A stretch of DNA of 64,000 nt from Tissierellia bacterium (GTDB taxonomy: Bacteria; Bacillota; Clostridia; Tissierellales; Tepidimicrobiaceae), in NCBI GenBank assembly GCA_012728075.1, contig JAAYFV010000166.1, positions 1 to 64,000 of the forward strand, in the 5' to 3' direction. Every line of letters starts with the position of its first letter. Position 1 is the first letter of the stretch. Both the position numbers and the translations under genes were made by a program. Of this stretch, positions 50,510 to 62,280 are shown in pieces. Below the pieces are notes generated by a model. That model saw only the letters and a program-made list of their open reading frames with translations, was not told the origin of the DNA and searched no databases.

Positions 50510-52315
50510 ATGAAAGAAATTAAAAAACTGTTTAAGTTTATGACCGGATACAAAGGAATTTATGTATTAGCTATGATATGTATCATCCTTTCTCAGATGG
50601 TCACTATAGTATCACCTCTTATCATTAGAACTACTATAGACTCTATTATTGGCAGTGAACCTATAGGTTCTAACTTTTTAGAAAGATTAATTCAATATAT
50701 AGGAGGTAGAGCTTATCTAAGAAAAAATCTTTGGATTATTGGTGTACTATTAGTATTTATTGCAATTTTAAGAGGTATATTGCTTTATTTTAGAAATACC
50801 TTAGCAAGTAAAACAGCTGAAAATACTGCAAAAAACATTAGGGATTCCCTATATGATCAAATTCAAAGACTCCCTTATGAATACCATGTAAAAGCAGAGA
50901 CGGGAGATTTAATTCAAAGGTGTACTTCAGATGTAAATACTATAAAAAGATTTTTGTCTATACAATTGGTAGAAGTGGCTGGTTCACTATTTATGTTGGG
51001 ATTTGTATCTTATACTATGTTTAAACTTAATGTAAAAATGACTTTAGTTTCCATGGCTACTATGCCTATAATTTTCATATTTGCATTTATATTTTTTTCT
51101 AAAGTAAAAAAGGCCTTTGAGGCTTCTGATGAAGCAGAGGCAGAATTAACTACAGTGCTACAAGAAAATCTTACAGGTGTAAGAGTAGTAAAGGCCTGTG
51201 CTAATCAAAAATATGAAATAGAAAAGTTTGATGAAAAAAATAAAGACTATAGGGATAAAACCTATAAATTAATTCAAGATTTAGCTCTATATTGGGGAGC
51301 TTCTGATTTTATTTGTTTTATACAAATTGGATTAACTATAGTCTTTGGAAGTATTTGGGCTGTAGCTGGAGAAATATCTCTAGGTACTGTAATGGCCTTT
51401 TCTACATATGTAAATATGTTATTGTGGCCTATTAGACAAATGGGAAGAACTTTAACAGATATGGGAAAAGCCATAGTATCCATAGGAAGAATTGATGAAA
51501 TTTTTAATGAGAATATAGAAATTTTAAATGGAAACAATGAAAAGCCAGAAATTAAAGGTAATATTGAATTTGAAAATGTTTATTTTGAATATGAAAAGAA
51601 TACTCCAGTAATTGACAATATTTCCTTTTCAGTAAAGGCTGGTAGTACAGTGGCTATAATTGGTCCAACAGGTTCTGGCAAATCTTCTTTAGTCTATTTA
51701 TTAGCAAGACTTTATGATTATAATAGGGGTTCCATATTAATAGATGGAAAAGAATTAAAAGATATTGATAAGGCTTGGGTTAGAAAAAATATAGGAATTG
51801 TATTACAAGAACCTTTCCTATATGCCAAAACCATTAGAGATAATATAAAATTAGCTAATCCTAGTATTCAAGATAAAAAGGTTTATGAATCTGCTAAAAT
51901 TGCCAGTATCCATCAGGATATTAAATCCTTTGATAAAGGATATGATACCTATGTGGGAGAAAGAGGAGTTTCCCTATCTGGTGGACAAAAGCAAAGGGTT
52001 GCCATTGCTAGAACCATTATAAATGATTGCCCTATTGTGGTCTTTGATGATTCTCTATCTGCTGTAGATACAGAAACTGATATATCCATTAGGAAAGCCC
52101 TAAATAATAGAAAAAATAAATCTACGACTATAATAATATCCCATAGAATATCTACAGTATCTGAGGCCGATGAAATTATAGTTTTAGACAATGGAAGAAT
52201 AATACAAAGAGGTAATCATGAAAAATTAATAAATGAAAAAGGATTGTATCAAAGATTATATGAAATTCAAAATTCTATGAAGGATTTAGAAGAAGATATA
52301 AAATTACATGCCTAG
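50510..52315 (+). CDS. BmrC/LmrC-like ABC exporter subunit (mirror copy)
   Basis: Identical to 21626-23431. Confidence 0.83.
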   Translation: MKEIKKLFKFMTGYKGIYVLAMICIILSQMVTIVSPLIIRTTIDSIIGSEPIGSNFLERLIQYIGGRAYLRKNLWIIGVLLVFIAILRGILLYFRNTLASKTAENTAKNIRDSLYDQIQRLPYEYHVKAETGDLIQRCTSDVNTIKRFLSIQLVEVAGSLFMLGFVSYTMFKLNVKMTLVSMATMPIIFIFAFIFFSKVKKAFEASDEAEAELTTVLQENLTGVRVVKACANQKYEIEKFDEKNKDYRDKTYKLIQDLALYWGASDFICFIQIGLTIVFGSIWAVAGEISLGTVMAFSTYVNMLLWPIRQMGRTLTDMGKAIVSIGRIDEIFNENIEILNGNNEKPEIKGNIEFENVYFEYEKNTPVIDNISFSVKAGSTVAIIGPTGSGKSSLVYLLARLYDYNRGSILIDGKELKDIDKAWVRKNIGIVLQEPFLYAKTIRDNIKLANPSIQDKKVYESAKIASIHQDIKSFDKGYDTYVGERGVSLSGGQKQRVAIARTIINDCPIVVFDDSLSAVDTETDISIRKALNNRKNKSTTIIISHRISTVSEADEIIVLDNGRIIQRGNHEKLINEKGLYQRLYEIQNSMKDLEEDIKLHA

Positions 52316-54131
52316 TGAGGTGGTAGTATTGGAAAATGAGAAAATTGATATTACTATATGGAGAAATTTCTTAGAATTAGTTAAGAATCACAAAAGAGAT
52401 TTTATTCTACTAGCTATAATTATGGTATTTGTAGGTGCTTTGGACTCTGTATTTCCCCTATTTACTAAATATGCCATTGACAATTTTATAGTAGAAAAAA
52501 ATCTAATAGGATTAAATAAATTTATAAAATTATTTTTTATAGTTATAGCATTCCAGGGTATAAATGTATATTTATTTTTAGCTATGGGTGGAAAAGTGGA
52601 AACTAATGTATCTTATGATATTAGAAAAAAAGGATTTGAAAAATTACAAATCCTCCCCTTATCCTATTATGATGAAAAAGCTGTAGGTTGGTTAATGGCT
52701 AGAATGACCTCTGATATAAATGGTATATCTGAAACCCTATCCTGGGGCATAGTGGACTTTGCCTGGGGGCTTGCCATGATGTTGGCAGTTGTAATTGCCA
52801 TGTTTAGGCTTAATGCTAAATTAGCCTTAATAGCATTAACAGTAGTACCCCCTTTGGCCATAGCCTCAGCATATTTTCAAAATAAAATATTAAAGGCTCA
52901 AAGGGAAGTTAGAAATGTTAATTCTAAAATAACTGCTGCTTATAATGAAGATATATCTGGTGCCATGACTACTAAAACTTTAGTTCGAGAAGAAATAAAT
53001 TTAGAGGAATTTAAGGAAATCACTGAAGAAATGAAACAAAAGTCCATAAGGGCCACTATTGTTTCTTCTCTATATTTCCCTATAATTTTAGTATTAGGTA
53101 GCATTGGCACTGCCTTAGTTTTAAATTCTGGTGGAAAAGATGTAATACAAGGCACCATAAGCTATGGTACTATGGCAGCCTTTATAGCTTATACTGCTCA
53201 GTTTTTTGAACCTGTAAGACAATTAGCAGTGGTATTTGCAGAAATTCAAGGGGCACAGGCCTCAGCTGAAAGAGTATTTTCTCTTATAAATGAAGTACCA
53301 GATATTATAGATAGTGAAGATGTAGTAAATGAATATGGGGACTTCTTTACCCCCAAAAAAGAAAATTGGCCAGAAATTAAGGGAGAAATTGAATTTAGAA
53401 ATGTAGATTTCGCCTATAAAAATGGAGAAAAGGTTTTGGAGAATTTTAATCTTAAGGTAAAACCTGGTGAAACCATAGCTCTAGTTGGAGAAACTGGCTC
53501 AGGAAAATCCACCATAGTAAATTTACTTTGTAGATTTTATGAACCTACCTCTGGTGAAATATTAATAGATGGCATAGATTATAAAACCATGCCTCAAATT
53601 TGGATTCACGATAATCTAGGTTATGTGCTACAAGCTCCCCATTTATTTAGTGGCACCATAAAAGACAATATAAAGTATGGTCATTTAGATGCCACAGATT
53701 TAGAAATTATAAAAGCTAGTAAATTAGTCAATAGTCATAATTTTATTATGAAAATGGAAAAAGGCTATGATACCAATGTAGGCGAAGGAGGAAATTTATT
53801 ATCCACTGGCCAAAAACAGCTGATCTCCTTTGCTAGGGCTATCGTCAAAAACCCTAAAATATTTGTACTAGATGAAGCCACATCCTCCATAGATACAGAA
53901 ACAGAAATGATAATTCAAAAAACCATAGAAAATGTACTAGAAGGTAAAACCAGTTTTGTAATAGCCCATAGATTATCTACTATAAAAAATGCCGATAGGA
54001 TTTTAGTAATTAAAGATGGAAAAATTATTGAAGAGGGTAATCATAGGGAATTAATTAAAGAAAAGGGTTATTATTATAATTTGTATACCAATCAGTTTAT
54101 AGAGGAGAAGAATAAGGAAGTTTTGGGGTAA
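52308..54131 (+). CDS. BmrD/LmrD-like ABC exporter subunit (mirror copy)
   Basis: Identical to 19810-21633. Confidence 0.83.
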   Translation: MPSEVVVLENEKIDITIWRNFLELVKNHKRDFILLAIIMVFVGALDSVFPLFTKYAIDNFIVEKNLIGLNKFIKLFFIVIAFQGINVYLFLAMGGKVETNVSYDIRKKGFEKLQILPLSYYDEKAVGWLMARMTSDINGISETLSWGIVDFAWGLAMMLAVVIAMFRLNAKLALIALTVVPPLAIASAYFQNKILKAQREVRNVNSKITAAYNEDISGAMTTKTLVREEINLEEFKEITEEMKQKSIRATIVSSLYFPIILVLGSIGTALVLNSGGKDVIQGTISYGTMAAFIAYTAQFFEPVRQLAVVFAEIQGAQASAERVFSLINEVPDIIDSEDVVNEYGDFFTPKKENWPEIKGEIEFRNVDFAYKNGEKVLENFNLKVKPGETIALVGETGSGKSTIVNLLCRFYEPTSGEILIDGIDYKTMPQIWIHDNLGYVLQAPHLFSGTIKDNIKYGHLDATDLEIIKASKLVNSHNFIMKMEKGYDTNVGEGGNLLSTGQKQLISFARAIVKNPKIFVLDEATSSIDTETEMIIQKTIENVLEGKTSFVIAHRLSTIKNADRILVIKDGKIIEEGNHRELIKEKGYYYNLYTNQFIEEKNKEVLG

Positions 54132-54204
54132 GATATAAGACGGGGTATTGATTCCCGTCTTATTTTATTATTATCCCTAACAATATACTATTCATAATAT
54201 CCTC

Positions 54205-54540
54205 TTACATGTGCTTTGATATGACTGATACCACTATATACCTATTACTATATCTTCCATAATAGTCAGAAGTATGGGCTGATACCATAGGATCGCCACC
54301 TGGTTCTGCAACTATAACAGAATGATAGGGGGTTCCACTTCTAGTTAAAAATACTATACTTCCAACATCTAAATCTCCATATTTAGATACTGTTCTAGCT
54401 TTAGGTCCTAAAGTATTTTCACTTCTTAATAAGATTTTTGCAGCTGTCCAAGACGTACTTCTGTTGCTAGAATTTCTATAATACCAATAACTGTCTCCCA
54501 TTATTCCTGAATTGCTACTTGAATTAAATGCTGAACCTCC
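54205..54540 (-). pseudogene. Amidase_6-like fragment (mirror copy)
   Basis: Mirror of 19401-19736. Confidence 0.48.
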
Positions 54541-54593
54541 TTAAAATTTAATATTGTATCTTGTTAATCCTTAAACCCCCTCATTCCCTGACA

Positions 54594-54926
54594 TCAATAA
54601 CTAATATAAGCGGTAACTGTTGCAACTACTCGATATGAATATCCCTTTGATACCTGTATAGATTCTACAAGAGTTGCTTTATAACTGTTTTTTGATACTG
54701 ACCAAGTCTTAATAGATGTCCATCTACCATTTTTCAATTGCTGTAAATCTGCCTCAACTTTTGTCTTTGTTACAGTATTGCTATACCCTATAACATAGGC
54801 CTCAACTGTTGCCCTGCTACTTGAACTTATTTGAACATTACTATCTGCATTGGTAATGTAAAGCATTTGTGGACTTATTTCTCCATTTGGTAATATTTCA
54901 TCTGGTTCCATAGAAATTATATGCAA
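54594..54926 (-). pseudogene. Exported-protein fragment (mirror copy)
   Basis: Mirror of 19015-19347. Confidence 0.43.
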
Positions 54927-54963
54927 GGTTCTAATCTATGTAAAGAAATCCTTCCAACTGTCC

Positions 54964-55593
54964 CTAAACTTCAATTATTTCTTTCACCCTAGCAGGTTTA
55001 TCCGTAAGAATTACTATCCTATCTCCCAATGTAAAAGCCTCTTCCATATCATGGGTAACCATTATACAGGTTCTATTTTTTTTTGCCATTAATTCTTTAA
55101 AAAAATCCATTACAATTTGTTTATTATTTATATCTAAGGATTTAAAGGGTTCATCCATTATAAGTACATTGGAAGGATAAGCAAAAGCCCTTAATATACT
55201 TATTCTTTGTCTCATACCCCCACTTAGTTCTTTTGGATAATAATATTTATACTCCTCTAAATTAACTAATTTTAAATATCTATCTATAGTAGCTTCTATT
55301 TTACTTTCAACCATTTTGCCTTTTAAAACAAAACCAATATTTTCCTTTACATTTTTCCATGGAATTAATCTATCCTCTTGAAAAACATAAGATATATATT
55401 GATTTTCAAATCCAATTATTTCTCCTGAATCCATATCTGTTAATCCTGCTATTATATTTAAAAAAGTGGTTTTTCCACATCCAGAAGGTCCTAAAATACA
55501 AGTAGTTTTATTTGGTTGAAAATCCATAGTAATGCCATCTAAAACCTTTAAATCTCCATAGTATTTTACTATATCTATTGCTTTATATTCCAT
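54964..55593 (-). CDS. SsuB/TauB-like ATPase (mirror copy)
   Basis: Mirror of 18348-18977. Confidence 0.87.
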   Translation of the reverse strand: MEYKAIDIVKYYGDLKVLDGITMDFQPNKTTCILGPSGCGKTTFLNIIAGLTDMDSGEIIGFENQYISYVFQEDRLIPWKNVKENIGFVLKGKMVESKIEATIDRYLKLVNLEEYKYYYPKELSGGMRQRISILRAFAYPSNVLIMDEPFKSLDINNKQIVMDFFKELMAKKNRTCIMVTHDMEEAFTLGDRIVILTDKPARVKEIIEV

Positions 55594-55594
55594 A

Positions 55595-56356
55595 TTATCC
55601 CTTCCATTTATTTGCACCAAGTATATGTTTCATTTTACTTAATAAACATTGTATCATTTTAACAATTAAAAGTATTATTATAATCCAAGCAAAAACTCCT
55701 GATGTGTTTAAATACATTTTTTGTAATTGAAGACTGCTCCCTATACCATATTTAGGCTGAGCTAAAACTTCTCCTGCAATTACCATCTTTAAATTAAGAC
55801 CTAGAGCAGATTCAAATACATGGCTTAAATTAATAAATATGCTAGGTAAATATATATCCTTTACGATAATAAGTCTATCTACATCATATACTTGTGCCAT
55901 TTCTATTATTTTATTGTCTATGTTTAATATGCCTTTAAGAACTGTTTCATACAATATAGGAAATACCATTATAAATCCCACAAACATAGGTACAATTTCA
56001 TTGTTTAACCATATAAGTGCTAATATAATTATAGCCATAGTAGGTACCGAACTTAAAAAATTTATGATAGGAGCCATAATATGATAAACTATTTTAAATA
56101 TACTAGATAAAATTCCCATAATCACAGCTATAATTAATGATATAAAAAAGCCAATTAAGCCTTTCATCAAAGAATAGCTTATTATGATAATAAATTTAGG
56201 ATCCTTTACTATATCAATTAAACTATTTATGGTACTGTTAATAGTTGGAAATATTACTTCGTTATCTATTAAATGGGATAGTACTATCCAAATTAGTATT
56301 AGTACTATCCTAGATATGATAGATAATCTTTTATCTTTCAAAGTATATTTCCTCAT
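55595..56356 (-). CDS. SsuC/TauC-like permease (mirror copy)
   Basis: Identical to 17585-18346. Confidence 0.83.
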   Translation of the reverse strand: MRKYTLKDKRLSIISRIVLILIWIVLSHLIDNEVIFPTINSTINSLIDIVKDPKFIIIISYSLMKGLIGFFISLIIAVIMGILSSIFKIVYHIMAPIINFLSSVPTMAIIILALIWLNNEIVPMFVGFIMVFPILYETVLKGILNIDNKIIEMAQVYDVDRLIIVKDIYLPSIFINLSHVFESALGLNLKMVIAGEVLAQPKYGIGSSLQLQKMYLNTSGVFAWIIIILLIVKMIQCLLSKMKHILGANKWKG

Positions 56357-57323
56357 CAGGGATTTTTCCTCCTATGAAATCTGGTGCAAAATCCATTATT
56401 GTCTCAAAATAAATTTTATATTCTTCTTTGCTTTCTCCAATGGAAAAAGGACCTATGTTAATCCTTTCTATCCCTTCCACTATGGAAGCTTTATTGACTC
56501 CTAATTCCAATTCTTCTGAATAATCCCCTAGTTTTTCTGGATTTTCTTTAGCCCACTTTATGCTTTCCTCATATAGTTTAATAAATTCATCAACAAACTC
56601 TCTATTGTTTTCTATTAAATCTGTTTTTATTACTAAACTAGCTTGAGGGTATCCTCCACTAGTTCCTGTAATATTTTTCCATTCTTCATTTAAATCAAGT
56701 ACTACTTTAACATCTTCTTTTTTCATCATTATATTGGTTACCAATGGTTCTGGAAGAAGGGCTAATTTAGCTTTACCTCCCAATAAAGCAGGAGCTACTT
56801 CTGAAGCAGCATTTAAATAACTTATATTTATATCTTTATCTGGGTCAATACCATTTTCTGAAAGTACAAATCTAAGTACTAAATCTGGTGTAAGTCCTTT
56901 CCCAAAAGCATATATTTCCTTTCCCTTCAATTCATCAAAACTATTTATATCTTCTGTACCAACTAAATAAATAGTTCCCCAAGTAGCTGTTCCTACTAGC
57001 TTGTAAGGAAGCCCCTTATTAAACGCTTGAGCTGCTAAATTAGAAGGAACTATTGCTATATCTGCTTCTTCCTTTAGTACCTTGCTAACTAATAGATCTG
57101 GAGATTTTTGTATTTCATAATTTATAGTTATATTTTCATCTATGGTAGGTTTTTCCTTCAATATTTTAGCTACCGTAAGAGCAGGGATACCATCTACAAA
57201 AGAAAAATTAACTGTTATCGGTTCCACAGCTTTATTTGTTCCACAGCTAGTGGTAAATAAAATTATAATTAGGCATACTATAATTAAATATATTTTACTC
57301 ATATTATCCATCCCTCCCACCAA
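56331..57323 (-). CDS. SsuA/TauA-like lipoprotein (mirror copy)
   Basis: Identical to 16618-17610. Confidence 0.78.
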   Translation of the reverse strand: MVGGMDNMSKIYLIIVCLIIILFTTSCGTNKAVEPITVNFSFVDGIPALTVAKILKEKPTIDENITINYEIQKSPDLLVSKVLKEEADIAIVPSNLAAQAFNKGLPYKLVGTATWGTIYLVGTEDINSFDELKGKEIYAFGKGLTPDLVLRFVLSENGIDPDKDINISYLNAASEVAPALLGGKAKLALLPEPLVTNIMMKKEDVKVVLDLNEEWKNITGTSGGYPQASLVIKTDLIENNREFVDEFIKLYEESIKWAKENPEKLGDYSEELELGVNKASIVEGIERINIGPFSIGESKEEYKIYFETIMDFAPDFIGGKIPDEEIYFER

Positions 57324-57380
57324 TATTATATCACTAAATAAGGCCTCTAAAGAATATTGTATCCTTAGAGACCTACAAAA

Positions 57381-59123
57381 TTATATTTTTTTAGAAAGTG
57401 TGTTTAATTCCCATTTGTGTTGGTCTGTATGAAGAAGCTTATGGGAACGAGGTGATAAAGGCTTACCTAAATAATCTTCATAACATTTTATTATTGCTGG
57501 ATTTTCATGTGAGAATCGAATATTGCTTATCTTATCTAATCCATACAATACTTCAGCCCTTTCCTCAGCTAATTCAACTCCATCCTTAATAGGTTGACCT
57601 CCTCCACCTGCACAGCCACCGGGGCAAGCCATTATTTCAACAAAATCATATTCTACTTCCCCATTTCTAATGGCTTCTATCAATCTTCTAGTATTGCCTA
57701 AGCCACTGGCAACAGCTACTCGAATATTATTTCCTGCTAAATCAAAAGTTGCTTCTTTCCAACCTTCTTTACCTCTTACTTCCTTAAATGCGTCTGGATC
57801 TGGATTTTCATTGGTTACCAAATAATAAGCTGATCTTAAAGCTGCTTCCATTACTCCTCCAGTTGCACCAAATATAACTGCAGCACCAGAGCTAATGCCC
57901 AATGGTGTGTCAAATTCTTCTTCTTCTAATGTTTCTGGTACGATATGCTCAGCCCTTATCATTCTTACTACTTCTCTAGTAGTTAACACCACATCTACAT
58001 CCTGCCCAGCACCTGCATCATTTAAAACAGATACATCACATTCATATTTTTTAGCTGTACAAGGCATAATAGATACACAGAAAATCCTACTAGGATCTAC
58101 ATTTAATAATTCTGCATAATAGGATTTAGCTATGGCTCCAAACATTTGTTGTGGTGATTTAGCAGTGGATAGTTGCTCTACCATATCAGGATATTGAGTT
58201 TTCATAAAACGTATCCATCCTGGGCAACAGGAAGTAAACATAGGGAATTTCTCATTTTCTTTATTCTTCAACTTCTCTAAAAATTCACTTCCCTCTTCCA
58301 TTATGGTTAAATCAGCAGTAAAGTTAGTGTCAAATATATAGTCAAATCCCATTCTTCTTAATGCTGCTACCAATCTATTTACTGTTGCAAACTCTCTACT
58401 CAAACCTAGCTCTTCTCCCCAAGCTGCTCTTACCGCTGGTGCAATTTGCACTACTGTAATCTTATCCTCATCCGCTAATGCTTCAAATACTTTTTGAGTA
58501 TCATCTCTTTCATGAAGAGCACCAACAGGACAATGGGTAATACATTGACCACAAAGGGAACAGTCAGATTCTTCTATTCTTCTATTTAAAGAAACATCTA
58601 CATTGGTTCTAGAACCTGTATTGGATAAATCCCATATATTTAAGTCTTGAATTTTATCACATACTTGAATACAGCGCATACATTTTATACATTTTTCATA
58701 TTCACGTACTAATGGAAAACCTTTAGTCCATCTTGCATGAGGTAGATCCTCTTCATAAGGAATGTCTAAAATTCCTAAATCATTGGCTATAGTTTGTAAA
58801 CTACAATTTCCACTTCTAACACAGGCAGCACATCGAGCATCGTGTTGTGAAAGAATCAATTCCACATTTATACGTCTGGTTCCCCTTACCTTTGGACTAT
58901 TGGTATAGATGACCATACCTTCTTCTACTACATTATTACAAGCTGTAACCAATCTATTAATTCCTTCTATTTCTACTACACAAACTCTACATGCTCCAAT
59001 TTCATTTAATTCCTTAAGATAGCAAAGATTGGGAATAGGTATGTCATTTAATTTAGCTGCATCTAATATAGTTGTTCCTTCTGGAACTTTTATCTTTTTA
59101 TTATCAATTACTATATTTACCAT
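57381..59123 (-). CDS. [FeFe] hydrogenase (mirror copy)
   Basis: Identical to 14818-16560. Confidence 0.9.
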   Translation of the reverse strand: MVNIVIDNKKIKVPEGTTILDAAKLNDIPIPNLCYLKELNEIGACRVCVVEIEGINRLVTACNNVVEEGMVIYTNSPKVRGTRRINVELILSQHDARCAACVRSGNCSLQTIANDLGILDIPYEEDLPHARWTKGFPLVREYEKCIKCMRCIQVCDKIQDLNIWDLSNTGSRTNVDVSLNRRIEESDCSLCGQCITHCPVGALHERDDTQKVFEALADEDKITVVQIAPAVRAAWGEELGLSREFATVNRLVAALRRMGFDYIFDTNFTADLTIMEEGSEFLEKLKNKENEKFPMFTSCCPGWIRFMKTQYPDMVEQLSTAKSPQQMFGAIAKSYYAELLNVDPSRIFCVSIMPCTAKKYECDVSVLNDAGAGQDVDVVLTTREVVRMIRAEHIVPETLEEEEFDTPLGISSGAAVIFGATGGVMEAALRSAYYLVTNENPDPDAFKEVRGKEGWKEATFDLAGNNIRVAVASGLGNTRRLIEAIRNGEVEYDFVEIMACPGGCAGGGGQPIKDGVELAEERAEVLYGLDKISNIRFSHENPAIIKCYEDYLGKPLSPRSHKLLHTDQHKWELNTLSKKI

Positions 59124-60949
59124 CTTTCAATCCTACCCCCTTTAAATACTCCAAATCCAAAGTGATCACATCTTAAGCATCTTCTAGACTCTTGATTAGC
59201 TTCTTCACAAGTCATACCACATTCTACTAAATCAAAGTCCTTAATTCTCTCCGATGCATCTCTTTCCCTCATATTAACCCTTCCACAAGGTATTCTATCT
59301 GCCAATCTAGCTTCTGGTATCTTAACATCTGTTTCTATTATATGATGGTATCCTAAATAATTATCTATATTAGCGGCTGCCACCTTTCCAGCTGCTATAG
59401 CTCTAATTACTGTTGCTGGTCCTGATACACAATCTCCACCAGCATATATTCCAGGAATATCCTCTATACCTAGCCAATCAGGTGCATCTATTGCCCCTTC
59501 AGTTACTGGTATCCCTTCTGTTTCAAAGGATTTGGATTCAATGCCTTGCCCTATAGCTATGATAACTGAATCGCATTCTATCCTCCGGATACCATCTGTT
59601 GATTCAACTGGTACTGGTCTACCATCCCTTATAGGCCCTACAATTTGAGGTTTTACTAAAATAGCTTTAACATGACCCTTTTCATCTGTTTCTATTTTAC
59701 TTGGTGCGTATAAATCATATATTTCACAGCCTTCTGCTATTGCTCCTTCAACTTCCACTTCCATAGCAGGCATATCCACCTTTCGCCTACGATAAACTAT
59801 CTTAACATTTTCAGCACCTAAACGTACTGCTAATCGGGCTACATCTATTGCCACATTTCCCCCACCAACAACTACAACGGATTTACCTGTAAAATCAGGA
59901 TATTTTTCATCTCCTATTTGACGTAAAACTTCAACTGCGGAAACAACACCTTCTGCTTCCTGACCTTCAATACCTAGTTTTTTATCTGTCTGAGCTCCAA
60001 TAGCTATATAAATGGCATCAAATTTCTCTTTTAGTTCTGATACTGTCAAATCCTTACCAATTTTTACACCTTTGTGTACTTTTATTCCTGTAGAAAGAAT
60101 AGTATTAATCTCCTCATCTAATACTTCTCTTGGAAGTCTATAGCTTGGTATTCCATATCTTAACATTCCACCTAGTTTCTGATTTTGCTCAAATATTTCT
60201 ACATCATGTCCCATAATGGATAGATAATAAGCTGCACTTAATCCGCTAGGGCCCCCTCCAACTATAGCTACTTTTTTACCAGTAGAAGGTGCCCTTTCCT
60301 CAACAGGTACCTTGCCTGCATTCTCTACTGCAAATCGCTTTAAGCCTCTAATATTGATAGAGTCATCTATCATATTTCTTCTACATCTAGTTTCACAAGG
60401 ATGTTCACAGACTAATGAACAAGTAGCAGGCATAGGGTTGTCCTTCCTTATTAATCTAATAGCATCTTTGTATCTTCCTTCAGATATCAATGCAATATAA
60501 CCTGGTACATCTACTCCAGCAGGACATAAGGATACACATGGAACTGGCTGATATAGTTCAAAAGTACATCTACCACGTAATATATGCTCTTCAAAATCAT
60601 CTCTGAAACCTTCAACTCCCTTTAATACCATGTTAGCTGCTTCATATCCTATGGCACAGTCTGCTGAATAATAAATGGCCTTTGCAGTCTTTTCTATTAA
60701 GTTGATAGTTTCCAAATCTGCTTCTCCATCCAATACACTTTCTAGTAAGCTTTCCAATTGACCTAAGCCTATTCTACAGGGAACACACTTACCACAAGTT
60801 TGTGCATGACACATCTTTAAAAAAGAAGAGGCTAAATCTATTGGGCATAATCCTGGAGGGCTTGCAATAATTCTACGTTCTAGGTCTTTGTATAGGACTT
60901 CAACAGTGGCTTGTGCTTTATCTTTGGTAATAATACTAAGTCTACTCAT
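59117..60949 (-). CDS. NuoF-4Fe4S/GltD-like fusion (mirror copy)
   Basis: Identical to 12992-14824. Confidence 0.83.
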   Translation of the reverse strand: MSRLSIITKDKAQATVEVLYKDLERRIIASPPGLCPIDLASSFLKMCHAQTCGKCVPCRIGLGQLESLLESVLDGEADLETINLIEKTAKAIYYSADCAIGYEAANMVLKGVEGFRDDFEEHILRGRCTFELYQPVPCVSLCPAGVDVPGYIALISEGRYKDAIRLIRKDNPMPATCSLVCEHPCETRCRRNMIDDSINIRGLKRFAVENAGKVPVEERAPSTGKKVAIVGGGPSGLSAAYYLSIMGHDVEIFEQNQKLGGMLRYGIPSYRLPREVLDEEINTILSTGIKVHKGVKIGKDLTVSELKEKFDAIYIAIGAQTDKKLGIEGQEAEGVVSAVEVLRQIGDEKYPDFTGKSVVVVGGGNVAIDVARLAVRLGAENVKIVYRRRKVDMPAMEVEVEGAIAEGCEIYDLYAPSKIETDEKGHVKAILVKPQIVGPIRDGRPVPVESTDGIRRIECDSVIIAIGQGIESKSFETEGIPVTEGAIDAPDWLGIEDIPGIYAGGDCVSGPATVIRAIAAGKVAAANIDNYLGYHHIIETDVKIPEARLADRIPCGRVNMRERDASERIKDFDLVECGMTCEEANQESRRCLRCDHFGFGVFKGGRIERW

Positions 60950-61146
60950 GTTTTTTACTCCTTTCTAATAAAATTTACAAACTACTCACTATTACGTTCG
61001 CTGAAGTGGAAAATGGAAGAATTTTTTATATAAAAGCTGAATTACTTTTTATGTAGATTAGTTAGACTATTGTTATAATAATAACACTTTTGAAAATTTA
61101 AATAAAGTATTTCTTTTAAAAAAGTTCTTTTGATCATGTAGTTTTT

Positions 61147-61749
61147 CTAAATTATATATATTATTCCCTTATAATATATATAGCCTATTAAGTACCCCAT
61201 GAGTATATCCGTTGGCCAGTGAACTCCTAGATAGATTCTACTAAATCCTATTAAAAATATGATTAATCCATTTAAAAACCATATAACACTTTCTTTGTCC
61301 CTTTTTTCACAATCCCTTGTAAATATATAAGTCATTGTAGTATAAAAGGTCATAGATACCATGGCATGTCCACTGGGAAAACTATATCCCCCTTGTTCTA
61401 TTAAAAAGTATTTTAAAGGTCTAGTCCTTACAAATATATTCTTAAGTATAAAATTTAACCCATAGGAACCTAAGGTAGATAGTATTAATAAAAGAATTCC
61501 CTGGGTATTATTTTGCCTTAGCATATATATAAATATTACTATCCCAATGGGTAAGAAAAAATATACTGACCCAAAATAAGTAATTGTTTTCATAATATTT
61601 GTACCTAGAGGAGTTGTTCTGCTATGGACATAGTCCATTATTATTTCATCAAATAAAATCCCTTCTTGAGAAGTTTTAATATTGATTCCTAATATTATAA
61701 ATATTGCTATGGATATAATACTTATAATAAGCAATCTTTTTCTATTCAT
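61147..61749 (-). CDS. PAP2 phosphatase (mirror copy)
   Basis: Identical to 12192-12794. Confidence 0.88.
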   Translation of the reverse strand: MNRKRLLIISIISIAIFIILGINIKTSQEGILFDEIIMDYVHSRTTPLGTNIMKTITYFGSVYFFLPIGIVIFIYMLRQNNTQGILLLILSTLGSYGLNFILKNIFVRTRPLKYFLIEQGGYSFPSGHAMVSMTFYTTMTYIFTRDCEKRDKESVIWFLNGLIIFLIGFSRIYLGVHWPTDILMGYLIGYIYYKGIIYII

Positions 61750-61817
61750 CTTTTCCTCCTATATATGGTATTTATCCATTATAATATATAAAATGCTAAC
61801 AATATTTTTAATTATAT

Positions 61818-62252
61818 CTATTGTTTTTTATCTTTACATTTAGAACAGTATCCATATAGCTCAAGCTTATGTCCTATAATATGAAAATTTGTATTCTCTT
61901 CTATAAAATATTCATATCCAATGATAGGACATTTATCTATTCTTATCTTTTTATTACAGGATATACATCTTATATGATGTTGATGATCCATCATATTTAA
62001 TTGAAACATGGATTTGTTTTCCTTTTCTAAATTTAATTTTATCGCTATATCCTTTGATATAAATATATTAAGTGTCCTATATATAGTTGAAAGATTAATA
62101 TACTTATCCCTTTCCCTAGCTTTTATAAAAATTTCCTCTGCAGTCAATGGTTCCTCTTCTTCCTTTAATATATTTAGTAAGATGTTTCTCTGTTTTGTTT
62201 TTTTAATTCCACATTCTTTGAATATATCTTTATTATCAATATATTTAAGCAT
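61818..62252 (-). CDS. Fur-family regulator (mirror copy)
   Basis: Identical to 11689-12123. Confidence 0.83.
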   Translation of the reverse strand: MLKYIDNKDIFKECGIKKTKQRNILLNILKEEEEPLTAEEIFIKARERDKYINLSTIYRTLNIFISKDIAIKLNLEKENKSMFQLNMMDHQHHIRCISCNKKIRIDKCPIIGYEYFIEENTNFHIIGHKLELYGYCSKCKDKKQ

Positions 62253-62280
62253 TTTATCCTTCTCCTTGTTTTGGTTAATT